Source: Eretmocerus hayati
Lineage: Eukaryota > Arthropoda > Insecta > Hymenoptera > Aphelinidae
Direction of reading: 5' to 3'
Assembly (NCBI GenBank): GCA_029851415.1
Contig: CM056742.1
Location: 57,290,454 to 57,354,453, forward strand
DNA: 64,000 bases
Part shown: in pieces, positions 45,231 to 57,265 of the stretch
Position numbering within the stretch: the first letter of the stretch is position 1
Layout: every line of letters starts with the position of its first letter
Position numbers and translations under genes: made by a program
Notes under the pieces: model-generated
Database searches by the model: none
What the model was told of the DNA's origin: nothing
The model's input: only the letters and a program-made list of their open reading frames with translations

Positions 45231-48218
45231 CAAATTCATTTCCAACAAATTGTCATTTTATATTAGCCCTATAACAATCCTTCCTTGTTTATCTTATACA
45301 ACATGACCATATGAAAGTGAGTTTCCGAGGAAATTCTAAGACTCCACTGATTCATTAAGTTTTACTGACCCGAAAGGAACAAAAATCGAAGTTCGGCTCA
45401 TGAACTGAAAAATCGCATATCTTTTGTATAGATAAGTTTTAGACAAAACAAACTAATACGTATCTCGTTATTTTGACCCTAGAATCATCAATTTCAGATC
45501 AGGGAAGATCCATCGTATCGACCTTTTTGGCTGCCCCATCTAAACTGGATCGAGTAACTAATATTTAGGAACTTATTTTGGAAACAGAAGAACATGTTCT
45601 GATAGTTGGAACCCATGAAAATAAATTTCTGTGGCGAGGGGGATTTTTTGAAGAATTTTTCATCGGTAATTACGCTTCTCTTCTGAATCTCGTTTAACTT
45701 ACGCCTTTCTTTGAAAAATTACGGTCTTCTAAATTGAATCAATCAGACTCACGCTTCTTCAGAATTTAGACATGGTGGGTTGAGCTATTCTTCCATATCT
45801 TTATAAGGTGATCGGAGGAATTCTGAGGGCGTAGTTGCGTTTACGTTCGTTCGAATTTTTTTTTTTTTGTAGTTAACTCGGTACACGTTCTGTGATTGCA
45901 TTAGTGTGTTACTTCTAGAAAACTAATTTTATTCGATTTGCAAGCATTTCCAGGAGCCAATACGCCTATCTGAACCATTTACAAGCCGAGCAGCGCGAGG
46001 CAATGACGCTAGTATATACTAAGTGACAAAGATAAGTTGGCGGATTTTTGTTTGCATTACGGAATGGTTGAAAGTTATTTGAAACTTGTGCGGCAAGCAT
46101 ATATCTAACGTAAAAATTCCTCAGGAATCGATTGGCGAAGTCAGAATTGCGATATCTCTTTTAGTTTCTGATATATGAATGAATTCTCGTGAGCATGTCA
46201 TTTCTATTTCAGCGAATATCGATCGGAGCGGAATTTTAACATGTGCATTGGAAAGATCGTGGCGTTTTGAGTCGGAAATGCTTCTTTCCGGGTCCCATTT
46301 GTTGCATTATTTCCCCTAAAATCATCAGAAAGAGAATTTTATGTGCAACTTGTAACGCTTTTTGTAACGCCTGTAACGCTATTGTTGTTATTTTGGCATC
46401 GGCGTGCGTCTGCTGCTAGTCTGCTGCTGGCACTGCATGCTTGCTATAAGCGTTCATTTATGAGCGACCGTTGACGAGAAACAGCAATCACATCCATGAT
46501 CAATCAGTGTAATTGCCTGCCGTCTATGTGATGTGAGTGAATATCATGAGAATTTGTGTCGCTACAGCCACGTGGAGTTCGCCTTAACCTCTCAGCGAGG
46601 TACACGTGTCTGAGTCCTGTATTCTGATTGAATTAATCTTCGGAATACCTTCTTTTCCTGCATAACATGATATCAAACGCCAATAAGGCACATCAGTCCA
46701 ATTACAATTACATCAAAAATTGTAAGCTGATGTCCACGAAACTCCCATCTCTTTTGAGAATGAGTTGAGCCCGAACGCATCAAAAGGCTCTCAGAATTCG
46801 TAGACGGGTTTTAAACCTTTCTATAATCGGAATACCTCGTTCTGACGCCCATGATATTGAACTCCAATGGGAAAATAGACTGGATTGGAAATCTTTTGAT
46901 AATTTTAGTCCGATGGCCTCGAAATTTGTATTCCTCTTGATGATGGGCTAATAGCGTCAAATGACTCAAAAATCCTAGACGGTTTTTTTGTCCTTTTGAT
47001 ATTCGAAATACCTTTTTTTGGAGCCTATGATATTAAACTTTGATGAATCGAATAGATTAAACTGAAAAGTAATCGAAACTCGTGGAAAGTTGGCCTTGGA
47101 ACTCGTATTTTTCATCAAAAAGACACGAGATGTACTCGAGACGCTCGGGATCTGATATCAAAACTTGCTTTCGTTCGCTCGTTCTGAATGTCTGAAATTT
47201 TAAGCGATTCCAAGGATCATTCTGATCTACAGAATACCTTTCTAGAATGTTCGGGAACAACTGGATCGATCGCTGGTATGACTTTGAGAAAATTGTTCCG
47301 AGACGCTCGAAACAGGGGTCCATCAATCCTGTGAGCCAAATAATGGGATCGAGTACATTTTTTTCCAAGAAAGATACTAGTTTCGAATCCATCGATTCAA
47401 AATTTTTGAAGTATTTTCAATCTCATCGATTTGCCTATTGGAGTTTTCACATTATAGGCTCTTCTGAGAATTTCGAAAGCCAAATATCTCGATGAAGTTC
47501 ACTCTTCTTTGAAGAGGAATACGAGTTCCAAGGCTATCTGTACATGATTTTTGAAGAGATTTCTTCACAATCGATCTGCCAATTGAAGTTTGATATTATA
47601 GGCTCCAGAATAGGGTCTTTCGATGTCCAAAAGGATGAAGAGAACTGTCTATGGATTTCGAGAGCCATTCGATGCGATCGAGCTCAACTCATTCTCCAAA
47701 GGAGTACGAGTTTCGAAGCCATCGGTATAAAATTTTTGAAGGATTTTCAATCTATTCGATTCTTCTATCCAAGTTCAATGTCATGTCATAGGCATCAGAA
47801 TGAGGCATTCCAATAATCAAAAAGATAATAAAAATCGTCTATGAATCTTGATGGCCATTCGATGCGATTGAGCACTGAGAACAGAAATTTGCAGTTCGAA
47901 CAGTATGGCTGCCTTGTAACGTAGGATTGCTGTCAGGCCAATACTGGACTGTCAACACAGCATTATAATCTGTTATTGCCGTTAAATAACCTCAAAGAAT
48001 CTTTGGATTATGATAATCCTTCGCCGCTACGATTACGTGCAAAAATTAGATGGCTTTCCTGGTGAAATAATCGTAATGTGACTGTGATTCTATCGAGTAT
48101 CAAAGTATTTTAAATGTATGGGCTATTCTTATTCATTCTGACAGGAATATCAAATGCCAAATCATTTCGATGGCTTGTCATAGTGACAACATTTGTATTG
48201 CTCTTCTGGCTATACCGC
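45231..48218. other. No recognisable gene
   Basis: About 3 kb of A/T-rich sequence. Between about 46840 and 47820 short phrases such as ttcgaa...attttgaa and gatattgaactt recur in degenerate form, suggesting an old tandem repeat. ORFs at 47057-47816 are frames of this repeat and have no recognised domain. Confidence 0.5.
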
Positions 48219-48260
48219 TTTTTGGTCGCATGGCGAATCACATAGCCATGCGACCAAGAA
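48219..48260 (+). other. Perfect 13 bp hairpin, extendable to 16 bp
   Basis: TTGGTCGCATGGC (48222-48234) pairs with GCCATGCGACCAA (48245-48257) around a 10 nt loop; three more pairs including a G-U extend it. It is isolated in a gene-free region. Confidence 0.55.
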
Positions 48261-48664
48261 TTTAATCTCAGTGAGTGCATTTTCTCTCAAGGAAAATTCG
48301 AACTTCGAGGCCTTCTGTGCACAAGTTTCTGGAGCTCTTTCGATTGAATCATTTGTTTGATCCGCCTATCATCACTCACGTATCGGGAGAAGGAACTGCA
48401 ATCGTTGGAACTATTTAAGAGAGCGTTTACGAATTCTCAGACCATGATCATGCAATAAAATACTCATCATTCCACTAAGCCTATCAGATTTAAGGCTTTC
48501 AAATCCATCAAAGACGATCAAAGACGATCGAAGTTTCACTGTGTAATGGATCTTGCAGAAGGTATACTATTGCTCCATATCAGGGAGAGACATTCCAAAC
48601 GTGACCGCAAATGAATAAGAACGAACTGCAATTATCGAGAATCCAACGTGCATTACGCTCGGTC

Positions 48665-49690
48665 CCCGGTGAGTGGCGATCTGATCCCGTACCCGTCCTC
48701 CGCGAGTGTCGATGTGGTTCTTTACTGGACCTCGGCGAGTGTCGATCTGGTACCGTACCGGCTTTCGGCGAGTGGCGATCTGATCCCGTACCCGTTTTCC
48801 GCGAGTGTCGATGTGGTTCTTTACCGGTCCTAGGCGAGTGTCGATCTGGTCCCGTACCCGTCCTCGCCGAGAGTCGATCTGGTCCCGTACCGGCCCTCGG
48901 CGAGAGTCGGTCTGGTCCGGTACCGGCCGTTGGCGAGTGTCGATCTGGTCCCGTACCGGTCCTCGGCGAGTGTCGATCTGGTCCCGTACCGGTCCTCGGC
49001 GAGTGTCGATGGAGTCCCATACCGGTCCCCGGCAAGTGGCGATCTGATCCCGTACCCGTCCTCCGCGAGTGTCGATGTAGTTCTTTGCCGGTCCTTGGCG
49101 AGTGTCGATCTGGTCCCGTACCGGCCCTCGGCGAGTGTCGATCTGGTCCCGTACCGGCCCTCGGCAAGAGTCGGTCTGGTCCGGTACCGGCCCTTGGCGA
49201 GTGTCAATCTGGTCCCGTACCGGTCCTCGGCGAGTGGCGATCTGATCCCGTACCCGTTTTCCGCGAGTGTCGATGTGGTTGTTTACCGGTCCCCGGCAAG
49301 TGGCGATCTGATCCCGTACCCGTCCTCCGCGAGTGTCGATGTGGTTCTTTGCCGGTCCTCGGCGAGTGTCGATCTGGTCCTGTACCGGCCCTTGGCGAGT
49401 GTCGATCTGGTCCCGTACCGGTCCTCGGCGAGTGGTGATCTGACCCCGTACCGGTCTTCGGCGAGTGGCGATCTGATCCCGTACCCGTTTTCCGCGAGTG
49501 TCGATGTGGTCCCGTACCGGTCCTCGGTGAGTGTCGATCTAGTCCCGTACCGGTCCTCAGCGAGTGTCGATCTGGTCTTCTACCGGTCCTCGGCGAGTGT
49601 CGATTTGGTCCCATACTGGTCCTCGGATAGTGTCGATCTGGTCCTGTACCGGTACTCGGACAGGTGTGATTCTGATTCTGCACCAACACT
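48665..49690. repeat. GC-rich 33 bp minisatellite, about 31 copies
   Basis: The unit is about 33 bp, gtgtcgatctggtcccgtac then cggtcctcggcga, with several variant subtypes (gatctgatcccgtacccg and gatgtggttctttaccgg) that recur in order as a higher-order pattern. Being a multiple of three, it keeps frames open: 275 codons on plus (period 11 residues, such as ECRSGPVPVLG), and long frames on minus. I see no start context or flanking domain that favours any one frame, so coding is unproven. Confidence 0.9.
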
Positions 49691-49759
49691 CGCCGAGGAC
49701 TGGAACGGGACCTGATTGATACTCGCCGATGACCGGTATAGGACCACATTGATCCTCAA

Positions 49760-50320
49760 CGATGATCGGCACAGGACCAGATTGTCAAATCATATGAGTT
49801 ATGGTTTGGTAGCAAGATATCCAGATTTTACGCTGGAAAAATGAGCAAAATTGCACAATACCTGATGGTAAACATGGGCAGTATACCTGGACCAATCAAG
49901 AACTTACACACACACAAGTAAAAACCGAATGAACTTCTTAGAGATATAGCTCCACTGCCGCAAAGAACTGAAAATCAAAACTTACAAGAAAGAATCACTC
50001 CCTTGGGATTTTGAAGAGAAAAAAATCACTCGACCCCTGGGGAAATCGATACTCACCTGGTCTTCATGCCACACACAGACCGGGATGGCGAGTGGCGGAA
50101 CCGGTATCGCATCGTTAATGTTCCCGTTCCACGTGACTCATTGGAGAAACACTCTCGTTTGCCCTCATCCCTCGATGGTGTCATAGGATAAAGCATCGCG
50201 ACGAAATTGTGATGCGGATACTGAGAGGTGGTCAGTGATCCAATATGAGTTATTGACGAGAGCGACTCGCGCAGTACGTATTCAGCAGTGTCGTTTTGGG
50301 ATCATGGTGGTCCCAGAACA
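49760..50320. other. No recognisable gene
   Basis: Unassigned sequence between the minisatellite and the truncated integrase of the gypsy element. It may include the real end of that element, but I see no LTR. Confidence 0.4.
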
Positions 50321-50323
50321 GTG

Positions 50324-50650
50324 TTACAACAATATGTATCTGTTATTTGAAGGACTAGGATGGAGGGGTCCCACCGTATCAATTGCTACTTTTGCAAAGA
50401 CCTCCAAGGGCGTGTCTGATATTATCATTGGTACTTTGGTCCGTATTCCTATCAGTTTCTGTTCTTGACAAATTGTACATTTACCAATACATTTTTCGCC
50501 ATCCCTTTTCATGCCCTTCCATGAGTATCTTTCGCGAATTCGCCTGTAGGTCTTGCCTATTCCTCTGTGTCTTTCGGAAGAACTTGAATGGAGATCTTCT
50601 ATGACCGAGTTGGTTTCTTCCATCGCTGGAACTACGCAGGTGCCGTAACA
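50324..50650 (-). pseudogene. Gypsy integrase, zinc-binding and start of catalytic core
   Basis: The HHCC domain is present: His in VIEDLHSS, His in SERHRGIGKTYRRIRERYSW, then CIGKCTICQEQK. The core begins VFAKVAIDTVGPL with the first catalytic Asp. The protein stops soon after (NNRYILL then a stop), so the remaining catalytic residues are missing. It is in the same frame as the macro-like domain upstream. Confidence 0.8.
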
Positions 50651-51076
50651 AAAGATTATTGTCAAAGGGAAATCTTGAAATTCTTCTAGGACTGCCTATT
50701 TTCCTGTTGACTTTGGAAGTTTGTCGGTTATTGCACCTACTCTGCCGATTCGAAAGGAGTCTATGTCAGTTCTCTGTATGAGTTTTGAGAGATTCTCCAG
50801 ACATAATTCGAGGTCAGAAGGTTTGATGATACTTTCCTTTCTCTCAGAGAGGACTAGACTGTAAATGAATCTTTTTCGGTTTTTCGTAACTATAACATCA
50901 CCTACATCCGGTTCCTGGGATTTCAACTTGTTCATGTCTATTGCTGCTATGTCAGTCAGTAGTTTGTTATTAGGCGATGTCAGATCAAGGTCAGCGGAAA
51001 CGAAATGTACGATATTATCTTTCAGGTACGTTAAAAATTCTCGAGAAACTGCTGAATTCAATGTTAGGGGTTTTTT
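50650..51076 (-). pseudogene. Macro (ADP-ribose-binding-like) domain inside the gypsy polyprotein
   Basis: After a TAG at 51077 the frame reads DNIVHFVSADLDL, then GDVIVTKNRKRFIYSLVLSE, IKPSDLELCLENLSKLI, RIGRVGAITDKL and, past another TAG at 50696, VLEEFQDFPLTIIFCYG. The order and spacing match macro domains of the OARD1/TARG1 type: VSxD loop, strand GDVAxxK..RYIYYLxTK, helix KPTYxxLxxSLExM, PRIGCGLD loop, final strand. The glycine-rich substrate loop and the IGCG motif are lost, so ADP-ribose binding is doubtful. It lies between RNase H and integrase in the same frame. Confidence 0.65.
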
Positions 51077-51079
51077 CTA

Positions 51080-52229
51080 ATCCAAGTCAGGTTGTACAGT
51101 CTCTCCTATTTCACGGGTGATATTTTTTCCTAATGTTGTACTAGTTCCAGTATGCGTCGGATTTTGGGCGAGGGGAGGAAGTGGTTTGGGTGTACATTTT
51201 GGTACGTTAGGGGCTATGTGCGTAGTTGCGGATTCAGTACTTTTATGTGTCAATTTGGGTTGACTATTTTGCTCTGATTGATGCTCGTCTTCGACATCAC
51301 TGTTCTCTTGATTCATTGTGCTCAGGGTTTTCCAATAACTTGGAAGTCTACTCTCCTTAATTCCACTCAGAGGGAGTGGGGTGGATTTTGCAAAATATTT
51401 CTTTGATGGCGATATTTTAGTTCTCATTGCCTCAGGTATTGGAGTTGTTCCTGGTGGAATAAAGGAGTGGGCAACCCAGTCTTCAATAATTTCAGTAGGT
51501 ACGGTTTCTTTACCTAAATAGGCCGGAAGGGATGATGTGGACTCATCTAGGATAGTATCAGAGAAATTCAGATCTAAGTCAGAAAAGGTCAAACGCGTCG
51601 AATCCTTGTTATGCCTGTCAGTGTCCCACCAGTAGGTTCCATTTTCTAGTGAATTTTGTGGAAGCGGTGTAGATGGTATGTCTTTTGACCAGCGTTTCGT
51701 TGATTGTGCATTTGGTTGGAAATTATCATCAGAGGACGAAGAAGAGGAATCTGAATCGTGGGTTATGAGATACGGAGTTGTGGTTTCAGGGACAGGTTTA
51801 GAAGGTTCACGCTCTCATTGGAGACGACAATTGTGATCGAGAACCGTTCTCTCCCTCCGAGGTTTCGGGATCGCTAGTGAATTTAACCGCGTCTTGAGTA
51901 GACGAATTGTCAGATAATTTTGATGAGTCCTCTCTGTCTAATAATTCTGGTAAAAAGGATTTATCTTTGGACGGGGTGGGAGGTTCGTTGGAGTCAGGAT
52001 CGGTTTCTTCTGCTGGGACAGAGTCAGAGGTGTCTGACGAACTGTCTGGTGATTGAAGGTTCTTTGAAACTGAGGCGGAGGGCTGAGATGGTCGTATATT
52101 CCTCCTCTGTTTTAATCTCTTGGCAATAGTACTAGCATCCAAGTCTCCTTGTCCGCTAGACATATTCGCCGGCCTCTCAGGGGGCTCTACTCTGAAACCT
52201 TCCTTCCTCCCACGTTTGACCTGGTTCAC
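51080..52229 (-). pseudogene. Gypsy polyprotein linker region (disordered, frameshifted)
   Basis: Two ORFs (51807-52229 and 51077-51592) are rich in Ser, Asp, Pro and Thr. They lie between RNase H and the macro domain. The first is in a shifted frame relative to RNase H and the second returns to it, so at least two frameshifts occurred. A basic patch (AKRLKQRRNIRPS) is near the start. No fold recognised. Confidence 0.55.
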
Positions 52230-52962
52230 TGACGAAGAGTCTGAATTAGACCTCGATCTTCTGTCCTTCGGAGGGAGGTTTTTGTCTGTTTTGGAATTAG
52301 AGGTAGCATGGTTACGGAGGGGGATGACGAATCGGAGTCAGGAAGGTCGTTAGAGTCAGACGAGGTGTAAGAGCAAGTCTCGTATGATGACGAGGCGAGT
52401 AGGGCCGGAGGAGGAGGCGTGTCGACCGGATTGCGAGAAAGAGCGTCTGCATTAGAATTCTGAAGGCCAGGCTTATATTTGAAGGTATAATAATAACCTC
52501 TCAATTCAGCCCTCCAACGGTTCAATCGGTTCATAGGGTCTTTTAAAGCCTCAATCCAGGTGAGAGGCTCATGGTCGCCGAAGATGGTGAAATGGCGACC
52601 GTAAGAGAAACGCCGGAAATGTTGGACAGCGGATACAACCGCGAAGCATTCTTTTTCTGTGGCCGAATGATTCTGTTCAGATTTTGAAAGGGATTCCGAC
52701 ATGTAAGCTATTGGCTGTTCGTGGCCCGTCTCGTTTACTTGTGACAGCACTGCCCCTATGGCGGAATTTGATGAGTCACAGGTCAAAATGAAGGGTTTGT
52801 TGAAATCTGCTGGGGCCAACACTGGGGCTTCACAAAGAGCTGATTTTAGGTTATCGAAACTTTGCTGTTGTTCCTCTTTCCATTCGAACTTTTTCCCTTT
52901 CGGAAGCAGATCGTTCATGGGCTTGGTTTTTTTCGAAAATTCATGGATAAAACGTCTGTAGT
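52226..52962 (-). pseudogene. Gypsy reverse transcriptase end and RNase H
   Basis: Starts at RRFIHEFSKKTKPMNDLL (end of the RT connection), followed by the RNase H core: FILTCDSSNSAIGAVLSQ, ATEKECFAVVSAVQHFRRF, and IFGDHEPLTWI. It ends with NRWRAELRGYYYTFKYKPG and NADALSR. The catalytic Asp and Glu are visible in CDSS and ATEKE. The upstream half is at 62677 and beyond; joining the two across the Pao/BEL insertion gives a normal protein order. Confidence 0.85.
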
Positions 52963-53286
52963 TGTTTATATGCAGGGTTGGATTCAGGTGAATGCAGAAT
53001 GAACTAGAGGAGAGGTTAAATTGAACTGTTCGCAAAACTATATTGAGCAATATGATACATGCTCGAGGTGGTGGAGAGTGTGCGTACTGTTCGCGATCCA
53101 CAAGAAGACTGACTGAACCGGAGCAGTGCGGGAGGCCTATAGCCGAGCGGCTGAATGTCTACATATATATACTGCAGTCGGTTCTACTGCCGGTTGAGCA
53201 TCTAATGCCACTTGACGGCTTAGCTAATGTGTGCGTGAATGTATGTGTGCTTTCGCGGACATTGTTTGATCGGTGCTACATAAACA
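52963..53286 (-). repeat. Pao/BEL 3' LTR
   Basis: 324 bp, TG...CA ends. A purine-rich tract (GAGGTGGGAGGA on the minus strand, 53287-53298) directly precedes it in element orientation and would prime plus-strand DNA. Confidence 0.9.
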
Positions 53287-53488
53287 TCCTCCCACCTCGA
53301 GAAAAAAAAAGAATAGGTTTCATTGAAATGAACAAAGGATTTCATAAAAGTGTGGAAAATCAAGAGTTCACTTGTAGTGAAAAATATAGAGTCATTATTC
53401 AATTTTATCTAGAGAAAATGATCCAAACTGTTCACTGATTTCAAGAAAGAAACGAAAAATTCATAGATTCTAAGCAACACTGCACAGA

Positions 53489-54514
53489 TCACTCTTCATC
53501 TTCACTTTGTGGGCGAAATAATTTCACCAACATCACAATCGGTCGATCCAGGATGGTGGTAGCTGTGCGCACCTGCACGACTTGAATAATCCCATCTTTT
53601 CCAGGGAGCGTCTTGATGATTCGGCCCAGTGGCCATCTGGACGGTGGTGTGATCTCGTTCCTTACTAAAACCAGGTCACCTTCAGCAAAGTTAGGTTGCA
53701 CTGAGGGCCACTTATTTCTTTTATGGAGCGTATGGAGATACTGGTGCGACCAACGTTCCCAAAGTTGTTGGACCATTTGTGTGATGATTTTCCAGCGTCG
53801 TAGAGGTGACACTTTGTCATTGGTAACTCTGTCCTTGACTATTAGTAGGGATGGCTCTCCTATCAAAAAATGGGCAGGTGTGAGAGCCTCTAGATCAGAA
53901 GGGTCATTGCTGAGGGGCATGAGAGGCCGAAAGTTGAGGCATGCCTCCACTTGATTAAGGACTGTTGTGAATTCCTCGAAGGTGAGTATTGTTTCTCCCA
54001 CTACCCTCTTTAGGTGATGTTTCACTGCCTTAACCCCAGCTTCCCAAATTCCTCCAAAATGTGGGGCGGATGGTGGATTAAAACGCCACTTTGTCCCCAA
54101 ATTGCTAAGGGATTGGGAAATGAAATTGGAGTAGGGTGAACTCTTGGTGAACATTTTTCTAAGTTCGGCATCTGCTCCTACCAAATTCTGACCTTGATTA
54201 CTCATGAAAAGCTCACAATGTCCTCGTCTTGCCGTGAATCTGTCGAACGCGGCTAGATACGATTCTGTAGTGTAATCGGAGACAGCTCCAAGGTGAATTG
54301 CTTTTGTGCAAAGATAAATGAAATAACCCTTGTAAGGAATCTGTCCGCGAATGCGTGAAGCTAGCAACTTAAATGGACCTGCGTAATCTACACCTGATTT
54401 CTTAAATGGACGCGTAGGCAGTACCCGTTCTTGAGGTAGAGCTGCCATCATTTGATACTGCGGAGTAGCTCTGTATCTTTGACAACTGGTGCAACTATCA
54501 ATAATAACTTTCAC
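53489..54514 (-). pseudogene. Pao/BEL integrase
   Basis: The ORF is 341 codons. It opens with the CTSCQR end of the zinc-binding domain, then VDYAGPF with the first catalytic Asp and YFIYLCTKAIHLGAV. Where relatives have the second Asp in a S-D-x-G-x-N motif, this copy has SNQGQNLVGA, so that Asp is replaced by Asn. The catalytic Glu is kept in HFGGIWEAGVKAVKHHL. The C-terminal part has the FAEGDLVLVRNE and WPLGRI blocks typical of Pao integrases. It reads to a natural stop but should be catalytically dead. Confidence 0.9.
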
Positions 54515-54604
54515 TGCACTTTTCCCTCGAATAATCTAAAACATTTGTCGGCTAGTAGAAAGAGTCAGTTGAGTACCACCGTGCAACGTGATGTGATGGA
54601 AATA

Positions 54605-55500
54605 TCAAATCAAGAGCTCCGTCAGAGTAGATTTTGTGGGTAAGATAACGGGAAATTTCTCATCGTCACATAGATCTGAATTCTTGATTCTGCTTCCTAC
54701 TCTCAACAAATCGTCCTTTAGCACGGGTTTCAGGGATTTCAAGGCATTTGCTTTAGGTGAAATTTTACCTTCTTGCAGCATTTTATATTCAGATGGAAAA
54801 TAAGCTAACTGAGTAAGATAGCTCATGACAAGTTTAGCGTGGCGAATTTCACTGCTGTCTATGAGCTGATCTGAACGAACAGGAAACTTGCTGATAACGC
54901 ATGAGACTTTGTCTTTGAGAGACGTTCTATTCACGATTCTTGAAATAAATCTCATATCTACAGTGATTCTAATCAGTTTGGTGAAAGAAGAGTACCGTTT
55001 CATCAGATCCCAAATTTGAATCTTCGGAGTCTCTGAAGTTATGGTATTCACAGATACTTGAATGTTTTCATAAGTCGACTTCTCTGGATTGGTGGGAAAA
55101 TTCAAATCGACATAACCTGTTAGACTCCAATCGCGATTGTGTTCTCGCAAGTCGGGGGATCCCTCCCACCACAGACGATTCGAGACGAGTTCATTCCCCA
55201 AACACCCTCTAAAAGCAATATCTGCAGGGTTTTTCGACGATTTGATGGAGTGCCAAATGGCAGTGGGAATCAGAGTCTCAATTTCAGCACACCTATCGGC
55301 AACCAAAACCGGCCACTTAGAAGGGTACTCATGAATCCAGTGCAATACTACTTTTGAATCGCAGTGCACATGAATCGACAAATTATCAAATTTGAGCTTT
55401 AATGCAAATCGATTGAGCAGCTGGGCGACTGTCAAAGCGCCGAATAGTCCCAATTTCGGATTCGAGGGGATTTTTATGGGTGCAAAGGGTCAATTGACAA
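54605..55500 (-). pseudogene. Pao/BEL RNase H and connecting region
   Basis: Contains VHCDSKVVLHWIHEYPSKW and VADRCAEIETLIPTAIWHSI, then NPADIAFRGCLGNELVSNRLWW, the conserved order of Pao/BEL RNase H and the linker to the integrase. The upstream frame (55630-55500) reads TPEIIDKLPRN and continues into this ORF by a frameshift near 55480. A stop at 54605 separates it from the integrase ORF. Confidence 0.8.
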
Positions 55501-55629
55501 TTGGAATTTGAAAATGTCATTAGCGGGACACCAACTTATACCGAGCACTGAGAACGAAGAGTCCTCTTGCAAAGGGTCGTCCGCAGCTAATATATTCCTT
55601 GGTAATTTATCGATGATTTCGGGGGTGTT

Positions 55630-56852
55630 TCAGAGCCATTCTCTCAACTCAAGCCCACCAGATTTCAGGAGGTTAGTTGTATCTGATTGCTTAGTCAAAA
55701 TTTCCTCAATTGAAAAGCCACCAGATACTACGTCATCCATGTAGCTCTCTTCATTGATTACTTCAATAGTGCTCGGAAAATGTTCACCTTCATCTTTGAC
55801 TAACTGTTTAAGTGTCATGATGGCTGAAGAGGAACTATTCGTATAGCCAAATGTCATTCCGTCAACAAAAGTTTCATTATTGCATCACTGGGGTGCTCTC
55901 GCCACAGAATAGTTTGGAGGTGTTGGTCCTCTGAATGGACGCCAATTTGTAAAAACATTTGTTTTATATCCGCCACAAAAGCATGAGGATACTTACGCCA
56001 TTGGGTACATAAATCAACTAATTCAGGTAGCAAATTCGGACCTGAATAGAGATAGTCATTGAGCGAGTAACCCTTATCAGTGATCATTGAAGCATTGAAA
56101 ACTGTTCTCACTGGAGTTGTCGAGCTATTCTCTTTGATAACCCCGTGATGAGGTAAAAAATAGAATTGATCATCAGGGATACTGGTAGTGAATATTGGGC
56201 GCACGAAACCTTGCGATAAGTAATCTCGCATTGATTTGACATACGCGTTCTTGAATTCAGGATTCTTTGCAAACTTCTTTTCCAGACTTAGAAAAACTCG
56301 AAGTGCTCTGGAATAAGAATCTCTTAGAATACCTAACTCTGGAAAGTTGGGTTTCCGTGGAAATTTGACGATTCTGCCGGTTTCTGTGCGACTCACATTA
56401 TTATTGTAATGTTCAACACATTTCTGTTCATCACCCGACAAGAAACGTTCCTTTGGAATTTCCTCGCGATCGAAAAACGAACGGAGAGTTTCATTGAGTT
56501 GAGAATCAGTGTCATTAAGACACAAATTTATTGTTGGTCGCGACCATTTTTGAGACATCGAAGAACCAGAAACTATCCAGCCGAAATGCGATTCCATAGT
56601 TATAGGAGCATCGCCCTTCCGGATCTTATGTAAACCTTGTTGTATGATTTGTGCGTGGATCTGAGCACTAAGTAACATATCAACAATACCAGGTTCATCA
56701 AAATTAGAGTCTGCTAAGCGCAGCTTCTTCAAATCGTTCCAATCCCCATTGAATAGAGAGTTGGGTTGATATTGGGTAACCTTAGCAATCACGTAAGCTG
56801 ACACTATGAATTTTTTATCGGAAGTGAAGCGAGGTCGTATAGTCACCTCCAC
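55630..56852 (-). pseudogene. Pao/BEL protease end and reverse transcriptase
   Basis: The first ORF (56852-55854) has GWIVSGSS, then PVRTVFNASMITDKGYSLND and LYSGPNLLPELVDLCTQWRKY, and VADIKQMFLQIGV with the first catalytic Asp. A frameshift near 55860 leads to a second ORF with the catalytic box YMDDVVSGG (55760-55730). A TGA at 55630-55632 interrupts the next part (LREWL then NTPEI). Order and motifs are diagnostic of Pao/BEL. Confidence 0.88.
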
Positions 56853-57265
56853 TACGTTTTTGCATACAGGGCCACTTTAATCGCCAACTGTCGTCGTAGG
56901 TACCATAACGGGTTTTTTTTTAACCGAAGTAATTGGCATAAGCCTTCTGAAATAAATGAGGATTATGCGCACTGATCCACAATTGCCCGTATTTCGTGTG
57001 ACGAACCAAATGTAGATTCAGCTAAGATTCGAGCAGTTGCTATGAAAATCTTCCCATCATTGTCATCTTTATTAACAATGTTATTGACGTGGTTCGATTC
57101 TAATTGTAACATAGATGCTGCACTATTGGATTGTTGGGCGGGCGTATTTGATTTGGAAAGTTGATCAGCGGTATTCGGAATACTGGGCTTACCACTTTCA
57201 TGAATAGTCGTATGATGTTTTCCATTACAAACCACACAGCGTTTGTCACTAGGACGCTTCGGCAA
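56853..57265 (-). pseudogene. Pao/BEL zinc knuckle and aspartic protease, broken
   Basis: RCVVCNGKHHTTIHES ends the knuckle region. The protease start IATARILAES...IRAIVDQCA is followed by a TAA where a Gln codon would be expected, then SSFISEGLCQLL. Pao proteases typically read DQGS at the active site; here it is DQCA, so the active-site Gly is Cys. A frameshift follows before VVEVTIRPRF. Confidence 0.7.

Larger units (their letters stand above)
50320..52962 (-). mobile_element. Ty3/gypsy element, 3' part (RNase H, macro domain, integrase start)
   Basis: The downstream part of an element whose RT begins at 63874 and continues off the right edge. Order on the minus strand: end of RT, RNase H, a long Ser/Pro/Asp-rich linker, a macro-like domain, the integrase zinc-binding domain and the first residues of the integrase core. 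It is truncated near 50324 with no 3' LTR visible. The Pao/BEL insertion at 52963-62671 separates it from its RT. Confidence 0.8.
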
